A stretch of DNA of 26,027 nucleotides from IMG/VR virus record IMGVR_UViG_3300042566_000175, positions 1-26,027 of that record, one strand, 5' to 3'. The stretch comes from a virus. Positions 1 to 6,066 of this stretch are shown here, in pieces; positions within the stretch are counted from its first letter, which is position 1; every line of letters begins with the position of its first letter. A program made the translations under genes and the position numbers. Below the pieces are notes generated by a model. It worked only from the letters and a program-made list of their open reading frames with translations, ran no database searches and was not told the DNA's origin.

Positions 1-240
1 TTAAATAGTTTCATTTCTCAAATATTTAATACAAACCTCGTCTACATATTTAGCAGCTATAATTACTAACTCGTTATAGCTAAACTTCTCCAGGATATGC
101 TCTACTATCTCTGTCTTATATTCTACCTGCATAGCTCTAAAAACAGCCTCATTAAACTTATCGTCTAGGTCATCCATAAACTTAGAGTCTAGTCCTAAGT
201 TCTCCCATAAAGACTCTCCTTTGTTATTGTTTATATTCAT
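1..240 (-). CDS. Hypothetical phage protein, 79 aa
   Basis: I do not recognise a family. The product is acidic and Asn-rich at the N-terminus, then probably helical, with alternating charged and hydrophobic residues. No signal peptide or membrane segment is visible. The ATG at 238-240 overlaps the stop of the upstream nuclease gene in an ATGA arrangement, which indicates translational coupling within the leftward replication/recombination operon. The stop codon is the first triplet of the window, so the gene is complete. Start, stop and coupling are seen in the sequence. Any role in recombination is only suggested by position. Confidence 0.75.
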   Translation of the reverse strand: MNINNNKGESLWENLGLDSKFMDDLDDKFNEAVFRAMQVEYKTEIVEHILEKFSYNELVIIAAKYVDEVCIKYLRNETI

Positions 241-1007
241 AGTGTACCTCGTATTATATAATCGTTTAAATCCGTTCCCTCTGTTTCAAAGTAAGTCTTA
301 TATATACTTAAAGATCTCTCTAGCATCTCCTCTCCCTGAAAGTAAAAATCCTGTGAGCATTGGAATATACCTAAATCTAAATTAGACTTATCTACGCAAA
401 GGAAAGTAAAGTCTTTATACTCGATATTAAATAGCTGACAGTAGATAAAAACCTGTAAAGCATATCTATACTTCTTAGCCGATAGGTTAAAGTTATTTAC
501 GTCTGTAGTTGTTTTTAAATCTATTATCGCTCCTGGCTTTAATATATCAGCCTTAGCTCTGAAAGGATACCCATATAACATACCTACCTCCGGTATCTCA
601 AACTCAGATTTTACTAATAAACTCCTTGCGTCTTCATTCTTATAGATCGCATCTGCTAATCTCTCAGCATCTCTTAGCTCTTTCTTAGTGAATACTATTT
701 TATGCTCCTTAACAGCATCTTTATACGTCTTTGTATTCTTACTATCTACGTCAACAAAATGTATCTCCTCTAATTTATTCGGCTCCAGGATCAAAGTATG
801 AAATAGTTTTCCATCTCTTAACGCCTGACTCTCTGAGTTTCCATATTGAGTTACAAATTTATACGTCTTAGGACTATCTAATAATAACTTTAAAGCTGAG
901 CTACTAAAAGCATTCTTTCCTAAATATCCATAATAGAAGTCATCCTCATACATATTATCGAGTAACTCCTGCTTATCCCATTCTTTCCCGTCTAGTGTTC
1001 TAATCAT
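237..1007 (-). CDS. PD-(D/E)XK exonuclease, RecE/Cas4-like (DUF3799-type)
   Basis: Probable phage recombination exonuclease of 256 aa that degrades double-stranded DNA ends to prepare them for annealing. The nuclease core is visible: His70 in GKLFHTLILEP, Asp154 in FRAKADIL, the Asp163-x-Lys165 pair in IIDLKTT, and the QxxxYCQ helix at 185-191 that follows the active site in RecE-type enzymes. The N-terminal 60 residues include FSSSALKLLLDSP, the usual opening of this family. The length fits a stand-alone phage exonuclease and not the long E. coli RecE. It starts at an ATG five bases after the upstream gene ends and overlaps the downstream gene by four bases. The family is well supported; activity and polarity are inferred. 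Confidence 0.85.
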   Translation of the reverse strand: MIRTLDGKEWDKQELLDNMYEDDFYYGYLGKNAFSSSALKLLLDSPKTYKFVTQYGNSESQALRDGKLFHTLILEPNKLEEIHFVDVDSKNTKTYKDAVKEHKIVFTKKELRDAERLADAIYKNEDARSLLVKSEFEIPEVGMLYGYPFRAKADILKPGAIIDLKTTTDVNNFNLSAKKYRYALQVFIYCQLFNIEYKDFTFLCVDKSNLDLGIFQCSQDFYFQGEEMLERSLSIYKTYFETEGTDLNDYIIRGTL

Positions 1008-1011
1008 AGTT

Positions 1012-1245
1012 TTATTTTTTAAATGTTTCTTTATAGTATTGTTCGCTTGTTTCTCTTGGGAATATATTTTTATTTAATGATATATCAAAACACCCTTGAC
1101 AATAGCTTTCAATTATCTGTTGTCTTTCCATTTCTTTGGCTTGGTTAATTACACCAACTAAAACCTGAGGAATTGTTTTGTCATCTATTATAATTCCTTT
1201 AAATTTTAAATAGTCCTCTATAAATTCTACTGCTGTCTTAGTCAT
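1012..1245 (-). CDS. Small phage protein with AKEMERQQIIESY motif, 77 aa
   Basis: This resembles a frequent small phage protein marked by a central motif of the type QAKEMERQQIIESYCQG (about residues 35-51). The family has no known function. The product is probably helical and soluble. It overlaps the upstream 54-aa gene by eight bases. Its glutamate codons are nearly all GAA (seven GAA, one GAG by eye), whereas most neighbours prefer GAG, so it may have been acquired separately. Family recognition is from the motif only. Confidence 0.8.
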   Translation of the reverse strand: MTKTAVEFIEDYLKFKGIIIDDKTIPQVLVGVINQAKEMERQQIIESYCQGCFDISLNKNIFPRETSEQYYKETFKK

Positions 1246-1402
1246 CTGTAGTTAAATTTAGTTTTACTGTACTTATTTTTTTGTGGTTATAGTAACTCTT
1301 TCTAATCTTAATCTCTAGATTAATGTGAGTTAACTCTTTGTCTGTTTTGGCAAACTCCCTGATCTCATTTAGGACGTAATACCACGTATCCTTAGTTAGC
1401 AT
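1238..1402 (-). CDS. Hypothetical small protein, 54 aa
   Basis: A 54-codon frame starting ATG at 1400-1402 (MLTKDTWYYVLNEIREFAK) and ending in TTDD with a TAA. It is basic and rich in Tyr, Lys and Ile, with no membrane segment. It overlaps the upstream membrane-protein gene by 11 bases and the downstream gene by eight, the tight coupling typical of this operon. I do not recognise the family. Support comes from the overlaps and from filling an otherwise empty stretch. Confidence 0.65.
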   Translation of the reverse strand: MLTKDTWYYVLNEIREFAKTDKELTHINLEIKIRKSYYNHKKISTVKLNLTTDD

Positions 1403-1517
1403 TTCTTACCTCTTTAAATAAAAAATAAACTACTACTGATCCAAACCCTATACCGACAAATAAGTTATCCGTACTCATTACGATACTAGCCGATAATACT
1501 GCAAATAATGTTCTCAT
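1392..1517 (-). CDS. Small membrane protein, 41 aa
   Basis: First gene downstream of the promoter at 1547-1577. The 41-aa product begins MRTLFAVLSASIVMS and has a second hydrophobic stretch, LFVGIGFGSVVVYFLF (about residues 19-34), followed by a charged tail. This predicts an inner-membrane miniprotein with one or two passes. The ATG at 1515-1517 lies about 30 bases after the promoter -7 box, a sensible leader length. The function is unknown; a role in membrane modification or superinfection exclusion would be a guess. Confidence 0.65.
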   Translation of the reverse strand: MRTLFAVLSASIVMSTDNLFVGIGFGSVVVYFLFKEVRNAN

Positions 1518-1546
1518 TTTTCTTTGTTTTAATTGTTATACAGGTA

Positions 1547-1577
1547 CAAAGATACTAAAACATTTTTAATAACCAAA
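1547..1577 (-). promoter_or_regulatory. Bacteroidetes-type promoter P1
   Basis: On the minus strand the -33 box TTTG (1574-1577) is followed after exactly 19 bases by TATCTTTG (1547-1554), a perfect TAnnTTTG -7 box. The first 15 bases, TTTGGTTATTAAAAA, are identical to those of the promoter at 25160-25190. It lies in an AT-rich gap between the 133-aa gene and the 41-aa membrane gene, about 30 bases before that ATG. It should drive the leftward genes from 1517 to the window end. Confidence 0.85.
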
Positions 1578-1613
1578 TAAAATATAAAAAAATATCAAAA
1601 AAAAATAGGTACG

Positions 1614-2015
1614 TTAATACCTATTAATTATAGTTGCTTTATTTTCGTGCAGCATATAAACGTTTTTGCTTACGTTTTTGTTATTCCACATCGTAGTCTT
1701 AGGAGCTTTTATCCAACTAGGCTCAGGCATCTCTAAGCTATCTAGCCAATACATATAATTGCCCTTAGCATCGTTTACAAAATAGATTTTTACACAATCC
1801 GGAATAGCCATTAATCGATTATACTTATCCACTTCTAGCATCTTAGTTTCGTAGTAGTCGTTCCTGAATTTCATTTCTATTACGCAATTTACTCCCTTAG
1901 GTGTCTTTCCTATCGCATCGTAGCAATCAAACTCCTTACTCGGCTCTAACTCCCATCCATCTAAATTTAATATTCTAATAGTAGCTAACTCCCAATCTTT
2001 TATTTTTTGTATCAT
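1614..2015 (-). CDS. Putative PD-(D/E)XK-like nuclease, 133 aa
   Basis: The core has the look of a small restriction-endonuclease-fold enzyme: Asp33 in FDCYDAIGKTPKG, then a strand with Glu47-x-Lys49 (VIEMKFR), then Lys64-Tyr65 in EVDKYNRLM and a further strand CVKIYFVND. This D...ExK...KY pattern is found in small resolvase-like or VRR-NUC-like phage nucleases. The order fits, but sequence-level similarity is not certain. It may process replication or recombination intermediates. The ATG overlaps the upstream stop as ATGA. It ends just before the promoter P1 region and is the last gene of its transcript segment. Confidence 0.6.
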   Translation of the reverse strand: MIQKIKDWELATIRILNLDGWELEPSKEFDCYDAIGKTPKGVNCVIEMKFRNDYYETKMLEVDKYNRLMAIPDCVKIYFVNDAKGNYMYWLDSLEMPEPSWIKAPKTTMWNNKNVSKNVYMLHENKATIINRY

Positions 2016-2227
2016 CTAATTTTTGGCTTTGGGCTTTTCTCAAATACCTCGTTTATATCGTCTATATATTTCTGTACTGCTGATCCCTTGCACTTACATA
2101 GCTTTTTTAGCTTATGATTAAAATACTTTGCGTGTAATTCCATCACTAGCATATACTCGCTATGGTCTATCGTATTGCCTTTCTTATTTATAAAATCGTA
2201 CCAGGCTAAGTAGTCATTTCTTTCCAT
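2012..2227 (-). CDS. Hypothetical protein, 71 aa
   Basis: A 71-aa basic protein, MERNDYLAWYDFINKKGN..., with the cluster KLKKLCKCKG in the middle and a C-terminus ending PKPKIR. No domain is recognised. Two close Cys residues (CKCKG) are not enough to claim a zinc site. It overlaps the upstream CGC-motif gene by 14 bases and the downstream nuclease gene by four bases, so it belongs to the same coupled cluster. Function unknown. Confidence 0.7.
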   Translation of the reverse strand: MERNDYLAWYDFINKKGNTIDHSEYMLVMELHAKYFNHKLKKLCKCKGSAVQKYIDDINEVFEKSPKPKIR

Positions 2228-2363
2228 TTCTAGATATGTTATTTAAACGCTGTTTTCGTCCATCACAGCCACAATCTACCTCGAATAACTTACTCATCCA
2301 CTTAACTAAATAATGTACCCCTGTGAGCTTTAAAATCAGCTCTACCTTATCTCCTAGTCTCAT
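2214..2363 (-). CDS. Small CGCxxRKxxLN-motif protein, 49 aa
   Basis: A 49-codon frame with an ATG at 2361-2363. The product begins MRLGDKVELILKLTGVHYL and contains DCGCDGRKQRLN (residues 30-41). This closely follows a short conserved signature (helix, then DCGCxxRKxxLN) seen in small proteins or protein termini of Bacteroidetes phages; the function of that family is unknown to me. It overlaps the upstream gene by 17 bases and the downstream gene by 14. The clear motif makes this a real gene despite its size. Confidence 0.75.
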   Translation of the reverse strand: MRLGDKVELILKLTGVHYLVKWMSKLFEVDCGCDGRKQRLNNISRNGKK

Positions 2364-2508
2364 ATATAATAGTTCTAATTTCCTCTCCGTATCTTACAGC
2401 TATAACCTTAGTATCTACTCCATTATGATAGATACATTGCAAATAAGGCTCGTCTGCGTAATCTCTTCTAACTTTCTTTAAATAAAATAAATCTACTACC
2501 TCTTTCAT
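2347..2508 (-). CDS. Hypothetical small protein, 53 aa
   Basis: A 53-aa frame: MKEVVDLFYLKKVRRDYA..., then probable beta strands (PYLQCIYHNG, TKVIAVRYGEEIRTIIY) that suggest a tiny beta-rich fold. The ATG overlaps the TGA of the 46-aa gene in an ATGA arrangement, and its 3' end overlaps the CGC-motif gene by 17 bases. No family recognised. Confidence rests on the coupled architecture and the balanced, protein-like composition. Confidence 0.65.
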   Translation of the reverse strand: MKEVVDLFYLKKVRRDYADEPYLQCIYHNGVDTKVIAVRYGEEIRTIIYETRR

Positions 2509-2645
2509 TTTTTATCGAATTGAGTTAAACATATAGAGTACCTCTGGTCCTTATCCGGATACTCTCTGATCATTACTTCGTCACTCATACATCGCTGTAT
2601 AAATTCTTTTTGTGTTTCTGTTTGTTGTGGTGTTGGTATTGGCAT
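2505..2645 (-). CDS. Small conserved phage protein with CMSDEVM...YPDKDQRYSIC motif, 46 aa
   Basis: The product has the signature PIPTPQQTETQKEFIQRCM followed by SDEV, YPDKDQRYSICL and a short basic end. I recognise this Pro-rich start, CMSDxxM and YPDxxQRxAxC series as a conserved phage motif that occurs alone or at the start of larger head-associated proteins. Its molecular role is not established. The two conserved Cys residues (19 and 39) may pair or bind metal. It starts two bases after the DUF3310 gene ends and couples to the next gene through ATGA. Here it is stand-alone and sits in the replication region. Confidence 0.8.
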   Translation of the reverse strand: MPIPTPQQTETQKEFIQRCMSDEVMIREYPDKDQRYSICLTQFDKK

Positions 2646-2647
2646 AG

Positions 2648-2878
2648 TTATTTATTGTTATTGATCCATTCCTCCTGTTGTTTCTCAAAGTACTCTATCT
2701 CTCTTGTTAGATAGTTTAAAGCCTTTCTTAAATCGTCTAGCTCGTTGTCTTTCTTTCCTGCTCTAGCTAAGTACTTTACTATATTCCCTCTATTGAAGTT
2801 CATTTCGTACATTTTGCAGAAGTCTATCACATCGATCCTGGAATCTGTTTGATAGTGAATAGGTGTTATCTTACTCAT
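2648..2878 (-). CDS. DUF3310 protein (SaV-like), 76 aa
   Basis: Matches the DUF3310 signature closely: HYQTDSRIDVIDFCKMYE at the N-terminus, then GNIVKYLARAGKKDNE (about residues 31-46) and DLRKALNYLTREIEYFE. The family is common in phages and was named after a staphylococcal phage protein; a nucleotide-metabolism role has been suggested but is not firmly established. The length is normal. The ATG overlaps the upstream stop as ATGA. Glutamate codons are mostly GAG, like the main body of this genome and unlike the gene just upstream. Confidence 0.9.
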   Translation of the reverse strand: MSKITPIHYQTDSRIDVIDFCKMYEMNFNRGNIVKYLARAGKKDNELDDLRKALNYLTREIEYFEKQQEEWINNNK

Positions 2879-3087
2879 AATCCTTTTTCTTTTTTGAATG
2901 TTTCTAATTCTCCATTGTTTAACTTAAAAGAATCTAATCCCATAGCTCTTGCTACAGACCATTCTGCAAACTCAATAGCGTATTCGTCTGCTATTTGTTC
3001 TAATTGTTCTGCATCATCAGTAATTGGCAATACATAATATTGATTTAGTTTATTTCTACATTTTATAAATTTTTCTTTTAGTGTCAT
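2875..3087 (-). CDS. Hypothetical protein, 70 aa
   Basis: A soluble, acidic, helical protein. It has a basic start (MTLKEKFIKCRNKLNQYY) and a central helix ADEYAIEFAEWSVARA that resembles short EFAEW-containing phage proteins of unknown function. It sits between the sigma-like factor gene and the DUF3310 gene, with ATGA overlaps on both sides. Its glutamate codons are almost all GAA (eight GAA to one GAG by eye), while both neighbours prefer GAG. This points to a separate origin. Confidence 0.75.
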   Translation of the reverse strand: MTLKEKFIKCRNKLNQYYVLPITDDAEQLEQIADEYAIEFAEWSVARAMGLDSFKLNNGELETFKKEKGL

Positions 3088-3578
3088 ATTAAATCCTGTA
3101 TTTGTTTTCTAATAATTTTTACTGCGTTTCTTAAACTCCAATACGTTATTTTGCTTTCTCTACTCAGCTCCGACACAGATTTTTTTTCTATAAAGACCTC
3201 CTCAAATATCTTTCTGTAGTATTCATTCTCGCTAACGTTATCCCCTGAGCTATTATACCATCTTAGAATAGCATCGACCTCCTTAGTAATATCCTGCTCA
3301 TAGTACTCCTCGTCTATTAACTCGATATCGTCTAACTCCTCAAAGGTTACTTTCTTTTTTCTAAGGCTATCGTAATATAAGTTCTGTAATGTAATGTAAA
3401 AAAAGTAATGGTTAATCTCGTCTTTGTTATACATCAAATTCCTATCATACTTTTGCAGATAGTCATAAACTTTTAGATACATATCCTGTACCAAATCCTC
3501 ACAGTTGTACTCAGCACAGCCTAACGATCTTAGGTAGCTTATCCAGGTGTTATGATATTCTGCTATTTTTGCTAACAT
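3084..3578 (-). CDS. Phage sigma-70-like (ECF-type) transcription factor
   Basis: A 164-aa protein with the two-domain plan of an ECF sigma factor. Residues about 12-75 look like region 2: YLRSLGC, then EDLVQDMYLKVYDYLQKY, then FFYITLQNLYYDSLRKKK, matching the polymerase-binding and -10 recognition helices. After an acidic linker (about 78-105), residues 130-160 (EKKSVSELSRESKITYWSLR) form a region-4-like helix-turn-helix. Expected role: redirect host RNA polymerase to phage promoters. It overlaps the upstream 48-aa gene by seven bases. The similarity is clear in arrangement but moderate in sequence. An alternative is a non-sigma HTH regulator. Confidence 0.75.
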   Translation of the reverse strand: MLAKIAEYHNTWISYLRSLGCAEYNCEDLVQDMYLKVYDYLQKYDRNLMYNKDEINHYFFYITLQNLYYDSLRKKKVTFEELDDIELIDEEYYEQDITKEVDAILRWYNSSGDNVSENEYYRKIFEEVFIEKKSVSELSRESKITYWSLRNAVKIIRKQIQDLI

Positions 3579-3718
3579 ATAATCTTTATACTAACAAACC
3601 CAAAGATAATATCTATCTCTGTAACGTTATCCTCCGGATCTACATCGTACTCCATAGAGGTTTGATAGACTATAACTCCAAACGCAAACCCATTTACTAA
3701 ATTAAAATATACATTCAT
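3572..3718 (-). CDS. Hypothetical small protein, 48 aa
   Basis: A 48-aa frame beginning MNVYFNLVNGFAFGVIVYQT and ending IDIIFGFVSIKIIC. It has two hydrophobic, probably beta-rich stretches around an acidic centre (YDVDPEDNVTEID). Short beta proteins with this start-acidic-end layout are common in Bacteroidetes phages, function unknown. It overlaps the 67-aa gene upstream by four bases and the sigma-like gene downstream by seven. A TATCTTTG box lies inside it (3601-3608) but has no -33 partner. Confidence 0.65.
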   Translation of the reverse strand: MNVYFNLVNGFAFGVIVYQTSMEYDVDPEDNVTEIDIIFGFVSIKIIC

Positions 3719-3918
3719 ATGTAAAACTTATAATATTTCTTAGCTAATTTCTCTAAAATAAACTTTCTATAATAACTATTAGCTGCTTTCTTATCGGTGC
3801 TAATATAGTGATCTATAATGTAATATCCAAATATCGACCTGTAAGCCATCCAATACGTGTTATTGTATTCGATAGTCTTATACTTACTCCTGTAACTTCT
3901 TAAGATATTCGCTCTCAT
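3715..3918 (-). CDS. Hypothetical basic protein, 67 aa
   Basis: Very rich in Tyr, Lys and Arg (MRANILRSYRSKYKTIEYNN, C-terminus KLAKKYYKFYI), strongly basic, with no membrane segment. The charge would suit nucleic-acid binding, but no known motif is present. It overlaps the upstream 128-aa gene by 35 bases, the longest overlap in this cluster, and couples to the downstream 48-aa gene by ATGA. The start at 3916-3918 is the only ATG that preserves most of the frame, but a shorter protein from Met24 is possible. Confidence 0.6.
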   Translation of the reverse strand: MRANILRSYRSKYKTIEYNNTYWMAYRSIFGYYIIDHYISTDKKAANSYYRKFILEKLAKKYYKFYI

Positions 3919-4270
3919 AGTTATCGTTAATAAGATCCTGTAGTTTTTTAGGCGTATCCTTGTATAATTTATATAACATCATTACGACAGACGCATCGTA
4001 AATAGGTACATTAGAAATCGTTTGAATAAACTTCTCGTAAAAATCGTATACCTCACTAGTCTCCTCTTCTTTTTTATCATAGAATTTATCATAATATTTA
4101 ACCTCGATACTCTCCAGGACCTTAATAGCATTCTTTATGTGCTGCTTATCTTTCTGTTGGAATATCTTTCCTACTACTAGCTCGTGTAATTGATTCTGCA
4201 ATATCTGAGCTGTCATTACGCTAGTTACTAACTTATGCGTATAATGTTCTTTTTTTTCTTGTTCTGTCAT
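3884..4270 (-). CDS. Hypothetical alpha-helical protein, 128 aa
   Basis: Predicted almost wholly helical, with heptad-like stretches (MTAQILQNQLHELV, KDKQHIKNAIKVLESIEV, MMLYKLYKDTPKKLQDLIND). The centre is acidic-basic (KFYDKKEEETSEVYDFYEKF). It starts one base after the helicase gene ends. A helicase partner (loader or primase-interacting protein) is plausible from this position and the small helical build, but no homologous motif is visible. Function therefore unknown. Confidence 0.7.
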   Translation of the reverse strand: MTEQEKKEHYTHKLVTSVMTAQILQNQLHELVVGKIFQQKDKQHIKNAIKVLESIEVKYYDKFYDKKEEETSEVYDFYEKFIQTISNVPIYDASVVMMLYKLYKDTPKKLQDLINDNYESEYLKKLQE

Positions 4271-4271
4271 T

Positions 4272-5186
4272 TTAAAACGGACTATTTGTTTGTTCTATCA
4301 TTTTCAATAAACTTACTCCTCCAATACCGTAACCTACATTATTTTTTAAGCTACTTAACTCTATTGGGTTATCTATACTGTTAGGTCTTCCTCCGGTCTC
4401 GATCTCCTTTACTTTTCTTAAATACATATGCGACTTCATATAATCAGTCGGATGGAATATATATCTATGTATTACGATAAAGTCATCGCATCGGTTTACA
4501 TACTTTCCTCCTCCCTCAATATCCGAACTACTCGGAGGCGTTGGGTGTCCGGCATAATAGTGACCGTCTCTATGCACCTTTCTAGTAGCCTCTGTACTCG
4601 GGTGAGCACATATCCACATCGTAATCTTATTAGCCTTGCAAAAGATACGCATCTCGCTCATAGCAAAATAGTCGTAATCGTGAGTATTACCTCCTATCTC
4701 CTTTAGTAACTTACCATCTTTAGCTATCGAGTTATAAGGATCTAAAAGTATTCCGTCAAACTCCCATTGGTCCCTAACTGCTTTACATAAATCTAACAGC
4801 TCTCTATAGCTATACGTTCTATCTATGCTTATGAATTTAAAATGGTCATTGATCCATCCGACCTGTGCATTAAACTCAAACTCATCGATATGCTGTATAG
4901 GCTGCTCTGTTAAATACTCTACTAGCTTTCTTATCGTTCCGTATGTTTCATTCTCTGAAGTATAAACTAACCATTTAAGATCATACTTTTTAGAGTAACA
5001 TAACATTAAATAAAGTATTAAGCTAGTCTTACCTACGTTGGCGTGTCCTAAAATAACATTTATATTTGTAGGCTTAAATCTAAAATACTCATCTATCTCC
5101 GGTATATCTAATTTTAAACCCTCTCTAATATTCCCCTTTCGGATCTGTTTTAGAGTCTCTAGTTCTTTCTCTATATCTACTATCAT
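4272..5186 (-). CDS. Replicative DnaB-like helicase, RecA-fold ATPase domain only
   Basis: A 304-aa ATPase expected to unwind the phage replication fork as a hexamer. Walker A is GHANVGKTS (47-55). After LVYTSENE, which supplies the catalytic acidic residue near 78-80, Walker B is FDGILLDPYNS (143-153). The sensor region is ITMWICAHPSTEATR (188-202), followed by SSSDIEGGGKYVNRCDD (219-235), typical of gp4/DnaB-type motors. There is no N-terminal DnaB domain or primase domain, so this is the motor alone with a short lead (1-40). The start is an ATG 22 bases after a GAAA-loop hairpin at 5209-5230. A RadA/KaiC-like recombinase is a less likely alternative. Confidence 0.85.
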   Translation of the reverse strand: MIVDIEKELETLKQIRKGNIREGLKLDIPEIDEYFRFKPTNINVILGHANVGKTSLILYLMLCYSKKYDLKWLVYTSENETYGTIRKLVEYLTEQPIQHIDEFEFNAQVGWINDHFKFISIDRTYSYRELLDLCKAVRDQWEFDGILLDPYNSIAKDGKLLKEIGGNTHDYDYFAMSEMRIFCKANKITMWICAHPSTEATRKVHRDGHYYAGHPTPPSSSDIEGGGKYVNRCDDFIVIHRYIFHPTDYMKSHMYLRKVKEIETGGRPNSIDNPIELSSLKNNVGYGIGGVSLLKMIEQTNSPF

Positions 5187-5208
5187 TCTTTCTTTAGTGT
5201 AAAAATAT

Positions 5209-5230
5209 AGGGCAACCTTTCGGCTACCCT
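5209..5230 (-). terminator. GAAA-loop hairpin before the helicase gene (weak terminator or attenuator)
   Basis: In the minus-strand RNA, AGGGUAGCC and GGUUGCCCU form a nine-pair stem with two G-U wobbles around a GAAA tetraloop, followed by AUAUUUUUACAC. On the plus strand the same bases would leave two mismatches, so the element acts in the direction of transcription. It lies between the SSB-tip gene and the helicase gene. It probably lowers helicase expression relative to the ssDNA-binding genes. The U-run is short, so termination may be partial. Confidence 0.6.
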
Positions 5231-5236
5231 GTTATA

Positions 5237-5527
5237 TTAAAATGGCAAATCGCTTTCCTCTTGTTTAACTACTTCTCTATCTGGCATATGGTTAGAGCTA
5301 GATACTTCTGCTCTTCTCTCCATCTTAGTAAACTTAGCATAAATCTTATCCTGATCTTTCTTAGACTTCATAACATCAACTGTTAACCATCCGTTATTAG
5401 ACTCGATATAGTCTCTATGCTCAATTAAAAATTCGCTAAATTCCTTAACATTAAAATGTAAGTTAGTTACGATAAAATCAAATTTCGACTTCTTAGGTAC
5501 TAGACCTTTTATAAATACTGTTTCCAT
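5237..5527 (-). CDS. Phage ssDNA-associated protein with SSB-type C-terminal tip
   Basis: A 96-aa protein. The N-terminal two thirds (FIKGLVPKKSKFDFIVTNLH, GWLTVDVMKSKKD, KIYAKFTKMERR) resembles a small beta-rich, OB-like phage domain. A flexible polar stretch follows, and the C-terminus is EESDLPF. This closely matches the acidic-hydrophobic tip of bacterial SSB (DDDIPF), which docks replication and repair proteins. The protein may coat ssDNA or imitate the host SSB tail to recruit host enzymes. It follows the OB-like 118-aa gene by one base and precedes the helicase gene. The tip is seen directly; DNA binding is inferred. Confidence 0.6.
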   Translation of the reverse strand: METVFIKGLVPKKSKFDFIVTNLHFNVKEFSEFLIEHRDYIESNNGWLTVDVMKSKKDQDKIYAKFTKMERRAEVSSSNHMPDREVVKQEESDLPF

Positions 5528-5528
5528 A

Positions 5529-5885
5529 CTAACTAATTATCCAATTTAACATTATCTCTGCATCACTAATTACATCCTCAATACCTACTGATCTCTGAGC
5601 ATTAAACTCAGCAGACGCTTTAATACAGGTTTGTCTCATAATCGAAAGCTGTACATCCGAATTACCTGCCGGTTTCTGTCCTGGTACATCAGCTTTACCT
5701 AACAACTTAGCTGTAGAGTATTGTGCGTTAGTAATTTCGTAGTTGATATTATCTCCTATCGCTGCTTTAAAATCTCCTTTAGATAAAAAGGTTAATTCCT
5801 TTCCGTTTGCTAAAGTTACTTTCTGTTTGTTCATTCCATTCCATTCGCCGACCTGTGCGACGTTTTTTACAATACTAGTTTCCAT
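5529..5885 (-). CDS. Putative OB-like DNA-binding protein, 118 aa
   Basis: The N-terminal half alternates strands and turns (GEWNGMNKQKVTLANGKELTF, GDNINYEITNAQY) in the manner of a small OB-fold or beta-barrel. The C-terminal half is helical and contains SIMRQTCIKASAEFNAQRSV, then an acidic helix ISDAEIMLNWI. I recognise the RQxxxKAxxEF-type helix as recurring in phage replication-region proteins, often next to ssDNA-binding proteins. No enzymatic motif is present. It overlaps the upstream coiled-coil gene by 11 bases and lies one base before the SSB-tip gene, so the two probably act together on DNA. Confidence 0.6.
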   Translation of the reverse strand: METSIVKNVAQVGEWNGMNKQKVTLANGKELTFLSKGDFKAAIGDNINYEITNAQYSTAKLLGKADVPGQKPAGNSDVQLSIMRQTCIKASAEFNAQRSVGIEDVISDAEIMLNWIIS

Positions 5886-6048
5886 AGTTTAATTGATTAA
5901 ATTTCTCTGTTAATACTTCGTTTAATGTAGCTTTAAATTCATACTTCTGTACGAGCTTTAAGTTTTCTAGCTTTAGTCTTTCGACTTCGTTCTGTAGAGC
6001 CTCTATTCTAAATAGCAAATACTCTAAATGTTCGTTTCTTGTTTCCAT
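5875..6048 (-). CDS. Small coiled-coil protein, 57 aa
   Basis: Starts at the ATG at 6046-6048 (METRNEHLEYLLFRIEALQN). Heptads of Leu/Ile/Val run through residues 7-30 (LLFRIEALQNEVERLKLEN), giving a confident short coiled coil, followed by a helical end NEVLTEKFNQLNYGN. An in-frame upstream ATG at 6175-6177 exists, but its extension would read through a terminator and a promoter, so I reject it. This is the first gene after promoter P2, ahead of the OB-like and SSB-tip genes. Probably a dimeric adaptor; function unknown. Confidence 0.7.
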   Translation of the reverse strand: METRNEHLEYLLFRIEALQNEVERLKLENLKLVQKYEFKATLNEVLTEKFNQLNYGN

Positions 6049-6066
6049 TGTTTTAATTATATGGTA

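Noticed and set aside
3601-3608. TATCTTTG box on the minus strand just before the sigma-like gene
   Set aside because: A perfect -7 box, but there is no TTTG about 19 bases upstream and it lies in the coding sequence of the 48-aa gene. Chance occurrence is likely.
4428-4706. 92-codon plus-strand frame opposite the helicase gene
   Set aside because: It is antisense to the Walker B and sensor region and has a composition typical of a complementary-strand shadow. No other plus-strand gene is supported in the window.
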